A DNA stretch of 37,583 nucleotides from an uncultured Oscillospiraceae bacterium (GTDB taxonomy: Bacteria > Bacillota > Clostridia > Oscillospirales > Acutalibacteraceae), in assembly GCA_900539165.1 (NCBI GenBank), contig UQAZ01000017.1:1-37583 (forward strand), in the 5' to 3' direction. Below are positions 16,155-23,402 of the stretch, in pieces. The notes beneath the pieces were generated by a model. It was not told the DNA's origin. It searched no databases and worked only from the letters and a program-made list of their open reading frames with translations. The stretch's first letter is position 1. Every line of letters begins with the position of its first letter. A program made the position numbers and the translations under genes.

Positions 16155-16955
16155 ATGGCAAAAATTTTGGAAAATCTCGGCAAGGCAGGGTATGTATTTT
16201 TATACCTGCTTTGCTGTTCCCTGATGAGCAGTAACCGTTTGGGACTGCTTTGGGGAACGGGAAATTTCACCGTGTATATATATTTCAAGCTTGTATTCGC
16301 TTTTTGCGTAATGTTTATTGCTACCGTTGCTATGAAACGGCATACGGAATTTGTCGGCAAAGTTGTAATGTATTGTACGGCAGGTATGGGATTATTATTT
16401 ACGCTCGATTATTACACGGTTAAAATCAGCGGAACAATTTTTCTTTACAGCGTATGGTGGATTGCGGTAATGATTATGAGTTCGTTGGGTGTTTTTACCG
16501 CCTGTACTCTCATTGCAAAGAGCAAAGACTACAAGGTGTTTTTTAACCGATTCATATACGGAATAACTCCTCTGTATATCAGCACCTTTATCATCTGCTT
16601 TTTAAGAGTGCCGAGCGACAATCTAAGTACGAACATTATTCCGTTTAACGGAACATTCACAATGCTAAAGGCGTTTTTGAACAACCCTTACGGTGACTTT
16701 GAAGCACCACTCTTGTTTTTCGGAAATGTATTTATTTTTGCACCCCTGCCCTTTATACTAAAGGCGTTTATTCCGAAGCTCAGCGATAAAACAATGCTAT
16801 TAATCGGAATACTCACACCGCTTTTTGTCGAGGGGTATCAATTCGTTTTCAAATGCGGTGATGTGGATATAGACGATGTTATAACCAATTTCATAGGATT
16901 TATAATCGGATTCGGAATATACAGACTCATTGAAAAGAAAAAACTCAAAGCATAA
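16155..16955 (+). CDS. VanZ-like family membrane protein
   Basis: The 266-residue protein has about seven hydrophobic segments. The C-terminal half shows the VanZ-like pattern: a segment with IIPFNGTF, then NVFIFAPLPFIL, LLIGILTPLFVEGYQF, and the closing DIDDVITNFIGFIIGFGIY. VanZ lowers teicoplanin susceptibility in one context, but most relatives have no known role. It starts 21 bases after the transhydrogenase operon with AGGTG upstream and is followed by a strong terminator, so it may be the last gene of that transcript. No functional link to redox is apparent. Confidence 0.85.
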   Translation: MAKILENLGKAGYVFLYLLCCSLMSSNRLGLLWGTGNFTVYIYFKLVFAFCVMFIATVAMKRHTEFVGKVVMYCTAGMGLLFTLDYYTVKISGTIFLYSVWWIAVMIMSSLGVFTACTLIAKSKDYKVFFNRFIYGITPLYISTFIICFLRVPSDNLSTNIIPFNGTFTMLKAFLNNPYGDFEAPLLFFGNVFIFAPLPFILKAFIPKLSDKTMLLIGILTPLFVEGYQFVFKCGDVDIDDVITNFIGFIIGFGIYRLIEKKKLKA

Positions 16956-16956
16956 A

Positions 16957-16994
16957 AAAAGACAGCGTTTCAAAAATACGAAACGCTGTCTTTT
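16957..16994. terminator. Strong bidirectional intrinsic terminator
   Basis: AAAAGACAGCGTTTC (16957-16971) pairs perfectly with GAAACGCTGTCTTTT (16980-16994). It ends the transhydrogenase/VanZ unit and the converging TauE/SafE gene. Confidence 0.93.
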
Positions 16995-17005
16995 GCTGTA
17001 TACAA

Positions 17006-17785
17006 CTATTTAGTTAAAAACGAAAAGCCGAGAACAACCACGCCGAGAATTAAAAGAATAACACCCGTTGCACGGTTAAGAGTTTTTGCGCTCGCCTTAT
17101 TTGCAATCCTTGCGGCAATCCTCGCAAACACAAGTGTAAACAATACACACAAAATCAGCGGTAAAAATTCAGGCTTATCACCGATTGCGAAATGCGATAC
17201 AGAACCTGTCAAAGCAGTAAAGGTCATAATGAAAACACTTGTGCCGACAGCAGTTTTGAGTTCATAACCCATAATACTCGTCAAAAGCAGAAGCATCATC
17301 ATTCCTCCGCCCGCACCGATAAAACCGCATATAAAGCCGACGATAGATCCGCAAACAACAGATTTAATCATCATAGAGCGACGGGATTGCTCAAGCATAT
17401 CCTCTTTTGTCGTCATAACAGGTTTAACTATAAACTTAACGCCCAAAAGCATTGTCATAACAACAGAGAAATTGCCCATTGTAGCTGACGGAACAAGGCT
17501 GGACACATAGCTTCCGACAACGGTGAACACAAGCACGCTCACCATCATAACAAGTCCGTTTTTAATATCAAGATTTTTATTTTTTCCGTAAGTAAAGGCT
17601 GACACAGCACTTGCAAGCACATCCGAAGCAAGGGCAATACCCACGGCGGTATAAGGCTCAATTCCCAAAAAGGTCACGAGCATCGGTGTAATAACCGCAG
17701 CCGCACTCATACCCGCAAATCCTGTGCCAAATCCTGCACCCATTCCCGCAAACAGGCACACAAGCACCGTAATTATAACAGACAT
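17006..17785 (-). CDS. Second TauE/SafE family membrane transporter
   Basis: The 259-residue protein has about eight hydrophobic segments and both Gly-rich repeat motifs of the family: GAGFGTGFAGMSAAAVITPML (near residues 16-37) and GFICGFIGAGGGMMMLLLL (near 155-173). It is likely an anion or sulfur-compound exporter, substrate unknown. The start is supported by AAAGGGAG upstream. Unlike the copy at 3564, it has no sulfatase neighbour. A terminator separates it from the upstream sugar symporter gene. Confidence 0.85.
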   Translation of the reverse strand: MSVIITVLVCLFAGMGAGFGTGFAGMSAAAVITPMLVTFLGIEPYTAVGIALASDVLASAVSAFTYGKNKNLDIKNGLVMMVSVLVFTVVGSYVSSLVPSATMGNFSVVMTMLLGVKFIVKPVMTTKEDMLEQSRRSMMIKSVVCGSIVGFICGFIGAGGGMMMLLLLTSIMGYELKTAVGTSVFIMTFTALTGSVSHFAIGDKPEFLPLILCVLFTLVFARIAARIANKASAKTLNRATGVILLILGVVVLGFSFLTK

Positions 17786-17807
17786 TTTATTCTTCTCCCT
17801 TTAACTC

Positions 17808-17839
17808 AAAACGGTCTTGCATTACTGCAAAACCGTTTT
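17808..17839. terminator. Intrinsic terminator between the sugar symporter and TauE genes
   Basis: AAAACGGT (17808-17815) pairs with ACCGTTTT (17832-17839), and inside it TTGC pairs with GCAA. T runs are present on both strands. Confidence 0.8.
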
Positions 17840-17851
17840 TCATTTAGTTCA

Positions 17852-17935
17852 TTACAGATTATTAAGTTCATCAACAATGCTCAACAAATTTTTCTCGAGT
17901 TCTGTAACTTGTGCCGAGTCATTGTCAAGGTCGCT
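17852..17935 (-). other. In-frame 27-codon extension after the UGA stop of the GPH symporter
   Basis: Past the TGA at 17938-17936 the same frame stays open for 27 codons to a TAA at 17854-17852. It would encode a polar tail beginning SDLDNDSAQVTELEKNLL that looks like a short amphipathic helix. The terminator lies beyond the TAA, not beyond the TGA. It may be a tail cut off by a recent nonsense change, rare readthrough, or chance. Confidence 0.35.
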
Positions 17936-19465
17936 TCAATCCTCTGTATTCTTTCTGCGAGCAACAAGCTCACTAAGCATTTCCTTATGCTCAGCGTCTG
18001 TCATAGCATACTTGAGAGTAGGAATAGCTGAAAGAACCATACCGATTGCAGGTGGAATTGAAATGAGGAAGAACATAGCCTCTGCATACTTACCTACACC
18101 CGAACCACCGTCATATGTAATAAAGCTTGCACCGTTTTCGATAGCCTTGTTAAGTTTATCAACATTAGCGCCGCTGTAACCCACGATAGCATATACGGCA
18201 GATGAAACGATAGTAGAGATACCTGCTGCAAGCTTTGTGATAAAGCTCTGACCTGAGAAGAATACACCGTCGGTACGAACACCGTTATGATACTCCTCAT
18301 AGTCTACACAGTCAGCAATCATTACAGACTGAAGTACATTGATACCGCCGAATGCTGCGCTGCCGAAGAGCATACAAATACCGATAATAATTGACCAGAA
18401 TGTTGTGGTCAAGTCACCGCCCGAAACTTTGTAGAATACAAAGATAAGAGCATACGGAACAGCACCTGCGATTGAGTAAACGTTGTAAAGAGTTTTCTTT
18501 TCTACCTTTTTAATGATAACAGGTGTGATACCCATTGCCACAAACTGACCCACAAAGAGACCTGCGGCAACACAACCCAGACCGATAAGGATTTTGAAAT
18601 CAATGCCTGCCACTGAGCCGTCATCATTCATCTTGAGAATGTTCATAATGTTACCGTTAGCATAATAATATGTTACGAGAGTCATAGCAACAATCATAAG
18701 AAGCTGAATTGGGCTTCTGAGAATACCTGAGATAAGGATTTGTCTGAACGGCTTGTTGCCGAACATAATCTTAAAGTTCTCCTTAAAGGTATAGCTCTTT
18801 TCCGACTTCTCAACACGCTCTCTGGTGAAGAGACCTGCAAACTCAAAGAGAATTGTTGCAACGACTGTCATAATAATAACCGTTACAATAAAGCCCTTTT
18901 GCATATCGCCGCCAAACGCACCGGCAGCAGCCTGAGCGATTTGAACAACGAGAACGCCGATACCGCCGACGCCTGCAACCATACGAGCAAGACCGAGAAT
19001 CTTACTGCGGTCATTTTCATCCTCTGTCATAAGAGAAGTAATACCCCAAAGCGGAATATCGCAAACTGTAAAGCACATACCCCAAGCAATATAGGATATA
19101 GCTGCCCAAGCAACGATAAGAACCTTTTGAGTTGTTGTATCAGCGGTAGCATAGTTACCGTTGAGAAACGCAAGAATTGTTATAAGACCGATAATTGCAG
19201 GGAAAATAATAAGATACGGTCGACATTTACCCCATTTAGAATGAGTTTTGTCAACGATTGTTCCCATCATCGGGTCGTTAATTGCGTCCCAAACTCTTGC
19301 GATGGTCATAATCCAACCGAGCGCTATTGCAGGCAAGCAAATTACATTCTGGAAATAGAAGTAAAGACCTGTTGCAACAATGTTGTAGATAAGATTCTGA
19401 CCGAACATACCTGTTAAAAAGCCTGCGGCTTCTTTTTTGGTATAGGTTTTTGCTGAATTATTCAT
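17936..19465 (-). CDS. GPH-family sodium:sugar symporter (MFS)
   Basis: The 509-residue protein has twelve hydrophobic segments. The GPH (glycoside-pentoside-hexuronide) signature is present: RVWDAINDPMMGTIVDKTHSKWGKCRPYL around residues 52-80, with the Asp residues that bind the cation in MelB. It likely imports a glycoside, oligosaccharide or hexuronide with sodium or protons. The start is supported by AGGGGTG upstream and a promoter at 19496-19524. It is monocistronic; the substrate cannot be told from sequence. The GH43 and sulfatase genes in the window are possible downstream users but are not linked to it. Confidence 0.9.
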   Translation of the reverse strand: MNNSAKTYTKKEAAGFLTGMFGQNLIYNIVATGLYFYFQNVICLPAIALGWIMTIARVWDAINDPMMGTIVDKTHSKWGKCRPYLIIFPAIIGLITILAFLNGNYATADTTTQKVLIVAWAAISYIAWGMCFTVCDIPLWGITSLMTEDENDRSKILGLARMVAGVGGIGVLVVQIAQAAAGAFGGDMQKGFIVTVIIMTVVATILFEFAGLFTRERVEKSEKSYTFKENFKIMFGNKPFRQILISGILRSPIQLLMIVAMTLVTYYYANGNIMNILKMNDDGSVAGIDFKILIGLGCVAAGLFVGQFVAMGITPVIIKKVEKKTLYNVYSIAGAVPYALIFVFYKVSGGDLTTTFWSIIIGICMLFGSAAFGGINVLQSVMIADCVDYEEYHNGVRTDGVFFSGQSFITKLAAGISTIVSSAVYAIVGYSGANVDKLNKAIENGASFITYDGGSGVGKYAEAMFFLISIPPAIGMVLSAIPTLKYAMTDAEHKEMLSELVARRKNTED

Positions 19466-19495
19466 TTCTACACCCCTTTAATTTAATGCCTCTAT

Positions 19496-19524
19496 ATGAT
19501 AACAGATTATGACTAAATTAACAA
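19496..19524 (-). promoter_or_regulatory. Promoter for the GPH symporter
   Basis: On the minus strand TTGTTA (19524-19519), 17 bases, then TATCAT (19501-19496). Confidence 0.55.
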
Positions 19525-19540
19525 GGATTTTAACAAATTA

Positions 19541-20050
19541 TTAAATATATTTTTTTAACATCAATTTAATTTTATACAAAATGCCCAATTTTAGGCGGAT
19601 TACAGACCTCACGGCAAGGGTCGGATTTTGATATGCGGAGCAAAAAGTCGGCGTATCCGAAACAATATGTACGCAAGAAAGAAGCTTGTTAAGTCCACGC
19701 ACGGTTTTTCCCCTGTCAAAAACAACGGGACAATCAAGCATATAGCCAAGCCGTTTTTTATCAATTATGTATCCTGCTCGTGACGCCTTTGCACAATCCG
19801 TTATGTAAACCACAGATTTTTGGCAATCGCACATTTCGAGCAAATCCGCCATATTACAAAACAAATCAACGGCAGAAAAAACGACAACTCTTACCGAAGC
19901 GTCATCCACATCCTCAACCCTGTAAAGTGCGGATTTATAATAAAAGCAATCGGGCTTATTCATTCCTGCAAGCGGACAGGTCAACGCTCTGACTATCTGC
20001 TCATTATCTCCGACAAACCCGATTGTTCTTACAGATTTAACTCTCAGCAT
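19541..20050 (-). CDS. FeoB-like GTPase-fold protein without a P-loop, in the spoVAE operon
   Basis: No exact family is known to me. The 169-residue sequence lines up by eye with the FeoB G domain: VRTIGFVGDNEQ at the G1 position, a hydrophobic strand near 55, ADLLEMCDCQKSVVYITD where FeoB has LQLLELGIPVVVALN, then YIIDKKRLGYMLDCPVVF and VRGLNKLL, matching the FeoB stretch around the lost G4 and G5 motifs. The P-loop Gly-Lys-Ser/Thr is missing, as is NxxD, so GTP binding is unlikely. No membrane segment is seen except a basic C-terminal tail. It starts 23 bases after spoVAE with AGGTGA upstream, so it is probably a forespore gene. Confidence 0.6.
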   Translation of the reverse strand: MLRVKSVRTIGFVGDNEQIVRALTCPLAGMNKPDCFYYKSALYRVEDVDDASVRVVVFSAVDLFCNMADLLEMCDCQKSVVYITDCAKASRAGYIIDKKRLGYMLDCPVVFDRGKTVRGLNKLLSCVHIVSDTPTFCSAYQNPTLAVRSVIRLKLGILYKIKLMLKKYI

Positions 20051-20073
20051 ACAACATCACCTAAGATATTATA

Positions 20074-20427
20074 CTACTTATCCTTAGGCTTTGTTACCAA
20101 CGCAACTGCCAAACCTGACAGCAATGCAACCGTTACACCGCCCGAGCAAGCAGAAAGTGAGCCTGTCACAACTCCCAAAAAGCCTTTTTCCTTAACCGCC
20201 TGCCTTACTCCGACTGCAAGCGCATTACCAAAGCCCGTCAACGGAAGTGTTGCACCTGCTCCCGCAAAATCAACAAGCTTGTCATAAATGCCCAAACCGC
20301 CGAGCAAAACACCGAGGCACACAAAAAGAACCAAAATCCTTGCCGGAGTCAGTTTTGTAAAATCAATAAGCAGCTGACCTATTACGCAGATAAGACCTCC
20401 GACGACAAACGCTTTTAATAATATCAT
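20074..20427 (-). CDS. spoVAE: Stage V sporulation protein AE (SpoVAE)
   Basis: The 117-residue protein matches SpoVAE: KAFVVGGLICVIGQLLIDFT, then GIYDKLVDFAGAGATLPLTGFGNALA near 50-75. It is a forespore inner-membrane part of the SpoVA channel that moves calcium dipicolinate. ATG at 20427 gives the normal family length and has GGGTGA seven bases upstream; a TTG at 20457 has no ribosome site. The U-tract of the preceding gene's terminator touches this start codon. spoVAD, normally just upstream, is absent here, and spoVAC is on the other strand about 0.9 kb away. Confidence 0.92.
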   Translation of the reverse strand: MILLKAFVVGGLICVIGQLLIDFTKLTPARILVLFVCLGVLLGGLGIYDKLVDFAGAGATLPLTGFGNALAVGVRQAVKEKGFLGVVTGSLSACSGGVTVALLSGLAVALVTKPKDK

Positions 20428-20461
20428 AAAAAAATCACCCGTTGATATTATTACCAACGGG
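20428..20461 (-). terminator. Terminator of the ABC gene abutting the spoVAE start codon
   Basis: On the minus strand CCCGTTG (20461-20455) pairs with CAACGGG (20444-20438), then TGA and seven Ts (20434-20428), directly followed by the ATG of spoVAE. Any transcript from upstream should tend to end at the start codon. Confidence 0.65.
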
Positions 20462-20475
20462 CGTAAGAATATTAA
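20446..20475 (-). promoter_or_regulatory. Sigma-G-like promoter for spoVAE inside the terminator
   Basis: On the minus strand TTAATA (20475-20470), 17 bases, then AATAATA (20452-20446), which lies in the terminator loop. It resembles the sigma-G consensus (GnATR, CATnnTA) and has the same spacing and -10 as the site before spoVAC. A transcript from it would start near 20440, inside the second hairpin arm. Confidence 0.4.
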
Positions 20476-20477
20476 AA

Positions 20478-21227
20478 TTAACCGAGGTCAATAGGATTTT
20501 CGTTATCGTACTTTGCCTTTCTGCCGTACTTTTCCTCAAATCCCGGATTAATATAGTCCTCTACAATTCTGCCGTCACGAATACGAACAACTCGCTCAGC
20601 CTCCATAGCAATCTCATTATCGTGAGTAATTACAATAACTGTTCTGCCCTCGTCCTTGAGCTGATGCAAGATTTTCATAACATCTTTTGTAGAGCGAGTG
20701 TCAAGGTTACCGGTCGGCTCGTCAGCAAGGATAACCGGCGGAGCTGCGGCAATGGCACGAGCAACGGCAACTCTCTGCTGTTGACCGCCCGACAAAGCCT
20801 GCGGCAAATGGTCCATACGGCTTTCAAGACCGACTTTCTTTAATGCGGCAATGGATTTTTCTCTGCGTTCTTCCTTGCGCATACCTCTGTATACAAGCGG
20901 AAGTTCTACATTCTCGAGTGCTGTAAGAGAAGAAATAAGGTTAAAGCCCTGGAATATAAATCCAATTTCCTCGTTACGAATTACAGACATTTCATCGTCT
21001 GTCAAATCGTCAACAAGCTTACCGTTAATATAATACTCTCCCTCGGTAGGAGTGTCGAGCAAGCCTATCATATTCATAAATGTTGATTTACCCGAGCCTG
21101 ACTGTCCGATAATTGCAACAAATTCGCCCTCGTCAATAGTAAGGCTTACGCCGTCAAGGGCATTAACCTGATTTTCGCCCGGATTATAAATTTTATATAC
21201 ATTTCTTACATCAACAAGATGTCCCAT
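20478..21227 (-). CDS. LolD/MacB-type ABC transporter ATPase without a permease gene
   Basis: The 249-residue ATPase has Walker A GQSGSGKST (near 40-48), Q-loop GFIFQGFN, signature LSGGQQQR, Walker B VILADEPTGNLD and switch His in VITHD. It belongs to the MacB/LolD/FtsE-like group that acts with FtsX/MacB-type permeases in peptide or lipoprotein export. A basic C-terminal tail of about 30 residues (including FEEKYGRKAKYD) extends past the core. No permease gene is present in the window. It has a perfect consensus promoter and its own terminator, so it is expressed alone. Its placement between two spoVA genes may be coincidence. Confidence 0.9.
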   Translation of the reverse strand: MGHLVDVRNVYKIYNPGENQVNALDGVSLTIDEGEFVAIIGQSGSGKSTFMNMIGLLDTPTEGEYYINGKLVDDLTDDEMSVIRNEEIGFIFQGFNLISSLTALENVELPLVYRGMRKEERREKSIAALKKVGLESRMDHLPQALSGGQQQRVAVARAIAAAPPVILADEPTGNLDTRSTKDVMKILHQLKDEGRTVIVITHDNEIAMEAERVVRIRDGRIVEDYINPGFEEKYGRKAKYDNENPIDLG

Positions 21228-21258
21228 AGATGTACTCCTTTACAAATTGTATAAATTA

Positions 21259-21287
21259 ATTATACAAGACTTAATCAACATTGTCAA
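21259..21287 (-). promoter_or_regulatory. Perfect consensus sigma-A promoter for the ABC ATPase
   Basis: On the minus strand TTGACA (21287-21282), exactly 17 bases, then TATAAT (21264-21259). The ATG at 21227 follows AAAGGAG. Confidence 0.9.
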
Positions 21288-21296
21288 GCAAAGAGG

Positions 21297-21326
21297 TGAA
21301 TATTCACACCACTTTCACAAATAATA
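21297..21326 (+). promoter_or_regulatory. Sigma-G-like promoter for spoVAC
   Basis: TGAATA (21297-21302), 17 bases, then AATAATA (21320-21326), close to sigma-G boxes. The -35 sits inside a perfect palindrome GTGAATATTCAC (21296-21307), a possible binding site. It lies back to back with the ABC gene promoter. Confidence 0.5.
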
Positions 21327-21352
21327 GCAGTAAAAGGAAAGGTGAAGCCAAA

Positions 21353-21796
21353 ATGAGCATATCAAACAACGATTATTCCAAAATGACAGACAAGGCAAGT
21401 CCAAACTCTCCTGTGTTGAAAAACTGCATAAATGCTTTTTTATTCGGCGGAGGAATCTGCCTTTTCGCACAAACGCTGAATATCTTATTTGAAAAGCTCG
21501 GTCTGAGCCAAGACGAAACCAAGCTGGCAACCCCTTGCGTAATAATAATCATCACTGCGATACTGACGGGCATAGGCATATTTGACAAAATAGCCAAGCA
21601 CGCAGGCGCAGGAACGATAGTGCCAATCACAGGCTTTGCAAATGCGGTAGTATCACCGGCGCTTGAATTTAAGCACGAGGGATTAATACTCGGCACTGCT
21701 GCCCAAATGTTTTCGATAGCCGGTCCCGTAATCGTTTACGGCACGGCAAGCTCTTTCATTTACGGATTGATAATCTATATATTCAAACTGTATTAA
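21353..21796 (+). CDS. spoVAC: Stage V sporulation protein AC (SpoVAC)
   Basis: The 147-residue protein matches SpoVAC: NDYSKMTDKASPNSPVLKN, then GGGICLFAQTLN and GIFDKIAKHAGAGTIVPITGFANAV. SpoVAC is the mechanosensitive, channel-forming membrane protein of the spore SpoVA complex for calcium dipicolinate. ATG at 21353 is chosen from family length and the AAAGGTGA upstream; a longer reading from 21281 lacks support. The gene ends in a four-base tail-to-tail overlap with GH43 and no terminator is visible. In most spore formers spoVAC, spoVAD and spoVAE are contiguous; here spoVAC stands alone. Confidence 0.94.
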   Translation: MSISNNDYSKMTDKASPNSPVLKNCINAFLFGGGICLFAQTLNILFEKLGLSQDETKLATPCVIIIITAILTGIGIFDKIAKHAGAGTIVPITGFANAVVSPALEFKHEGLILGTAAQMFSIAGPVIVYGTASSFIYGLIIYIFKLY

Positions 21797-22740
21797 ATAC
21801 GGTCTTTATATCGTTCGGCGGTAATTATTCCGTCGTTTACATTAAGCTTGCAAATACGGGCATTTCTTGCATCAAAAGCGGAAGCACCCAGCCCGTCCTC
21901 ATAATCACGGGCATGATACACGGCGTACCATTGTCCGTTTTCCTTTATCATGGAGTGATGTCCTGTTCCCTCCTCAAAATCATTAGCGCAAATCACAGGA
22001 TGATATGTTTTATCGTCGGGATATTTTTCAAACTTGATTTTTCTTAAATCGGTTTCATTCGTCTTTGCTCTTGCATAACCGATATAATATGTCGGCTGTT
22101 CAAAGCAGTTGCCGGAATACATAACATACTGCCAATCGCCTTCTTTGAAATAGAACGCACCCTCAATAGTATGCCAATGCTGACCTTTTTTATATCTGTC
22201 ACGGCAATAAATATCCTCGTCAAGAGTAGGCACAACAACAGGCACAGGCTTGCCCTCAACGGTGAACGGGTCAAGTAACTTATCAACGACAATATATGTG
22301 CCTATTCTCTCGCCCTCAAATCGGTTCGTTGAATAAAAAATCCAAAGTCCCTCCTCGTTTTGCACAACATGCGAGTCAATGGAAAACGGCTGCAAAAGTT
22401 GCCTTACCACCTTAAAGGGACCCAGCGGATTATCAGCAACGCTGACATGCATTGCACCTCTGTGTCCGCCCTTATCGGGAGTATATCCCTCTATCTCGAA
22501 GGAATTATACATATAATACTTTCCGTCAAGTTCAATAACGCTCGGCGCCCACCACGAATCATGTCTTCCGTCGGTAAGCACCATACCCTCAAAATTCCAT
22601 CCGTCGAAAAGGCTGTCGGAGGAATAAGCGTAAATTCCGTCGTGACCCGTGGTGTAGATGTAATATCTGCCCTTAGTCTTAAAAATAAACGGGTCCGCCT
22701 GTCCGATATAATTTTCTTTATCTATCTGAAGTAAATGCAT
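21793..22740 (-). CDS. Glycoside hydrolase family 43 (five-bladed propeller), cytosolic
   Basis: The 315-residue protein has GH43 catalytic residues in the usual order: general base Asp16 in GQADPF, the pKa-tuning Asp122 in SIDSH, and acid Glu193 in TIEGAFYF. WWAPSVIELDGKYYMY and GTGHHSMI are also typical. It has no signal peptide, so it should act on short arabino- or xylo-oligosaccharides (or a related substrate) after uptake; specificity cannot be assigned. The ribosome site GGAG is about seven bases upstream. It follows an unknown gene by 11 bases on the same strand, likely co-transcribed. Its 3-prime end overlaps the spoVAC stop. Confidence 0.92.
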   Translation of the reverse strand: MHLLQIDKENYIGQADPFIFKTKGRYYIYTTGHDGIYAYSSDSLFDGWNFEGMVLTDGRHDSWWAPSVIELDGKYYMYNSFEIEGYTPDKGGHRGAMHVSVADNPLGPFKVVRQLLQPFSIDSHVVQNEEGLWIFYSTNRFEGERIGTYIVVDKLLDPFTVEGKPVPVVVPTLDEDIYCRDRYKKGQHWHTIEGAFYFKEGDWQYVMYSGNCFEQPTYYIGYARAKTNETDLRKIKFEKYPDDKTYHPVICANDFEEGTGHHSMIKENGQWYAVYHARDYEDGLGASAFDARNARICKLNVNDGIITAERYKDRI

Positions 22741-22751
22741 AAAATGCTCCG

Positions 22752-23252
22752 TCAGTTATTTTTATTTTTCTCAGCCTCAAGCTCGGCTTTTTCCTTATAG
22801 AACATATTGGCTTTAAGATAAATTTCGATAAGACCTCTGATAGCCTCAGCCATTTCGCCCTCACGATAATTAAGCAAAAGAATACGCTCGTCATCATCAA
22901 TGGCAAGAGGTCCTTTTTCAAAATCATTAAATGTCGGCATAAGGGAATAATTTGTTTTTGTCTTAACGACGGAAATCATAGTGAAATCCGATGTTGCATT
23001 GGCAAATCCCTTTTTCTTTGTATATCTCTCGATAGTTGAAGTTTCTACATTATCATTATGCTTTTTTGTATAGCAGGCGTCAAAAACCTTATCTACATAT
23101 TTTTCAAGAGCGCTGTCGGTGTACGGTGCTTTCAACAGCAAAACCGTATCAATATCGGCAATACCGTATTTATCGCTGTCACCGCAAGGAATACCGATTA
23201 AATTTTCGTCCTTATCAACATAAATGGAGGCGGTATAAAATTCTCTTTCCAT
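22752..23252 (-). CDS. Conserved-looking hypothetical protein upstream of GH43
   Basis: I do not recognise this 166-residue protein. The sequence alternates strands and helices: MEREFYTASIYVDKDENLIG, a Lys-rich loop around KKHNDN, then a DFEKGPLAIDDDERILLLNYREGEM segment and a long charged C-terminal helix rich in Glu, Ala and Lys. There is no membrane segment or signal. It precedes the GH43 gene by 11 bases and may be co-transcribed with it. The start is taken at 23252; no ideal Shine-Dalgarno sequence was found (GGAG-like purines are weak). Confidence 0.7.
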   Translation of the reverse strand: MEREFYTASIYVDKDENLIGIPCGDSDKYGIADIDTVLLLKAPYTDSALEKYVDKVFDACYTKKHNDNVETSTIERYTKKKGFANATSDFTMISVVKTKTNYSLMPTFNDFEKGPLAIDDDERILLLNYREGEMAEAIRGLIEIYLKANMFYKEKAELEAEKNKNN

Positions 23253-23350
23253 AGTAAGCTTAACTCCGTTTCATATTTAGTATGTCCGCTATGCAACTGC
23301 GACAGACAAAGTTTAGCGCAAACGCCTAAATAAAATTATATAATAAGGAA

Positions 23351-23379
23351 TTGAAAAATTCAACAATAAATGATATATT
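23351..23379 (+). promoter_or_regulatory. Promoter for the SDR gene
   Basis: TTGAAA (23351-23356), 17 bases, then TATATT (23374-23379). The -35 overlaps a small palindrome TTGAA-AAA-TTCAA. Confidence 0.6.
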
Positions 23380-23402
23380 ATTTTTGAAAGAACGGTGAAG
23401 CT

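Noticed and set aside
16155..16955. VanZ-like gene as part of a glycopeptide resistance cluster
   Set aside because: No vanA/H/X/S/R-like genes are present; VanZ-like proteins are common without resistance.
17936..17938. UGA as selenocysteine codon in the sugar symporter
   Set aside because: No SECIS-like hairpin is apparent just downstream and the position is at a polar C-terminal tail, not an active site.
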